Source: Acanthamoeba sp. SK_2022b (lineage: Eukaryota > Discosea > Longamoebia > Acanthamoebidae). Taken from it: DNA of 37,483 nucleotides. Both the position numbers and the translations under genes were made by a program. Positions 37,281 to 37,483 of the stretch are shown piece by piece. The stretch covers positions 1 through 37,483 of the forward strand of contig JANDJZ010000372.1 of assembly GCA_027943245.1 (NCBI GenBank), read 5' to 3'. Under the pieces are notes generated by a model, which saw only the letters and a program-made list of their open reading frames with translations, made no database searches and was not told the DNA's origin. Within the stretch, counting starts at the first letter, position 1. Every line of letters starts with the position of its first letter.

Positions 37281-37483
37281 GTCGCTACTTGTACTTCTTG
37301 TGTTATATATTTTAAGAAAAAAAACAGCCTGGTCAGTCACTTCTTATGTGAAGCGAAAACTTGTCGACATCTATTTATATCCCCCTATCATAATCTTGTT
37401 GCAAGTGTTCCCACCAATGTAGGGAGGTTATCCGTTTCAAACAAGGTACAAAAGATCGCTCCTGCGCTTGGTGATCTACCTCG
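37281..37483 (-). other. Upstream region of the C2-SPRY-PONY gene, to window end
   Basis: About 200 bp, AT-rich near 37300-37325 and 37365-37395. A TATTTATATC-like run at about 37371-37380 (GATATAAATA on the minus strand) is a plausible TATA box roughly 95 bp upstream of the ATG. No coding exon was recognised. Confidence 0.35.

Noticed and set aside
1..37483. CRISPR arrays, insertion sequences, tRNA or rRNA genes
   Set aside because: No spaced direct repeats, transposase or terminal inverted repeats were seen. No B-box-like GGTTCGANTCC in a tRNA context and no rRNA core was recognised.

Overview
The window looks like a nuclear contig from an amoebozoan, most likely Acanthamoeba. It is GC-rich, packed with short spliced introns (mostly 50-130 bp), has intergenic gaps of 80-600 bp, and carries long TG/AC microsatellites. 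It also encodes a secreted protein with two 8-cysteine modules like the Leo lectins of the Acanthamoeba cyst wall. All exon joins below were worked out by eye from splice sites, reading phase and family conservation. No transcript data were available.

Layout: 1-123, end of a membrane-protein gene (+). 686-1442, Leo-like 8-Cys lectin (+). 1655-4228, M13/neprilysin metallopeptidase (-). 4417-8308, UBE3A-type HECT ubiquitin ligase with AZUL zinc finger, 15 exons (-). 8632-10261, TPX2-like spindle protein (-). 10434-12125, mitochondrial Ldh2-type malate/lactate dehydrogenase with a GC-AG intron (-). 12475-21576, intronless 3033-residue DUF6606/DUF3638/DUF3645 P-loop protein (+). 21984-23220, type II glutamine synthetase (-). 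23819-25770, CUE-LRR-J-domain fusion (+). 25851-30640, FIRRM/FLIP (C1orf112) homologue, 22 exons (-). 31150-34014, C2-domain tail-anchored protein (+). 34098-34574, short F-box/ankyrin fragment of the type common in giant viruses and amoebae (+). 34651-37280, C2-SPRY-PONY (DCUN1/Dcn1-like) fusion (-).

The genes are not an operon. Several do concern ubiquitin or NEDD8: the HECT ligase, the CUE-J protein, the F-box fragment and the PONY fusion. Two cell-division genes (TPX2-like and FIRRM-like) have E2F-type motifs just upstream of their start codons.

The best candidates for undescribed biology are the C2-SPRY-PONY fusion, the giant intronless DUF3638 ATPase-like protein, the CUE-LRR-J fusion and the truncated F-box/ankyrin gene. 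Long TG/AC tracts lie almost entirely inside introns, and intron donors strongly favour GTAC(G) over GTAAGT/GTGAGT.
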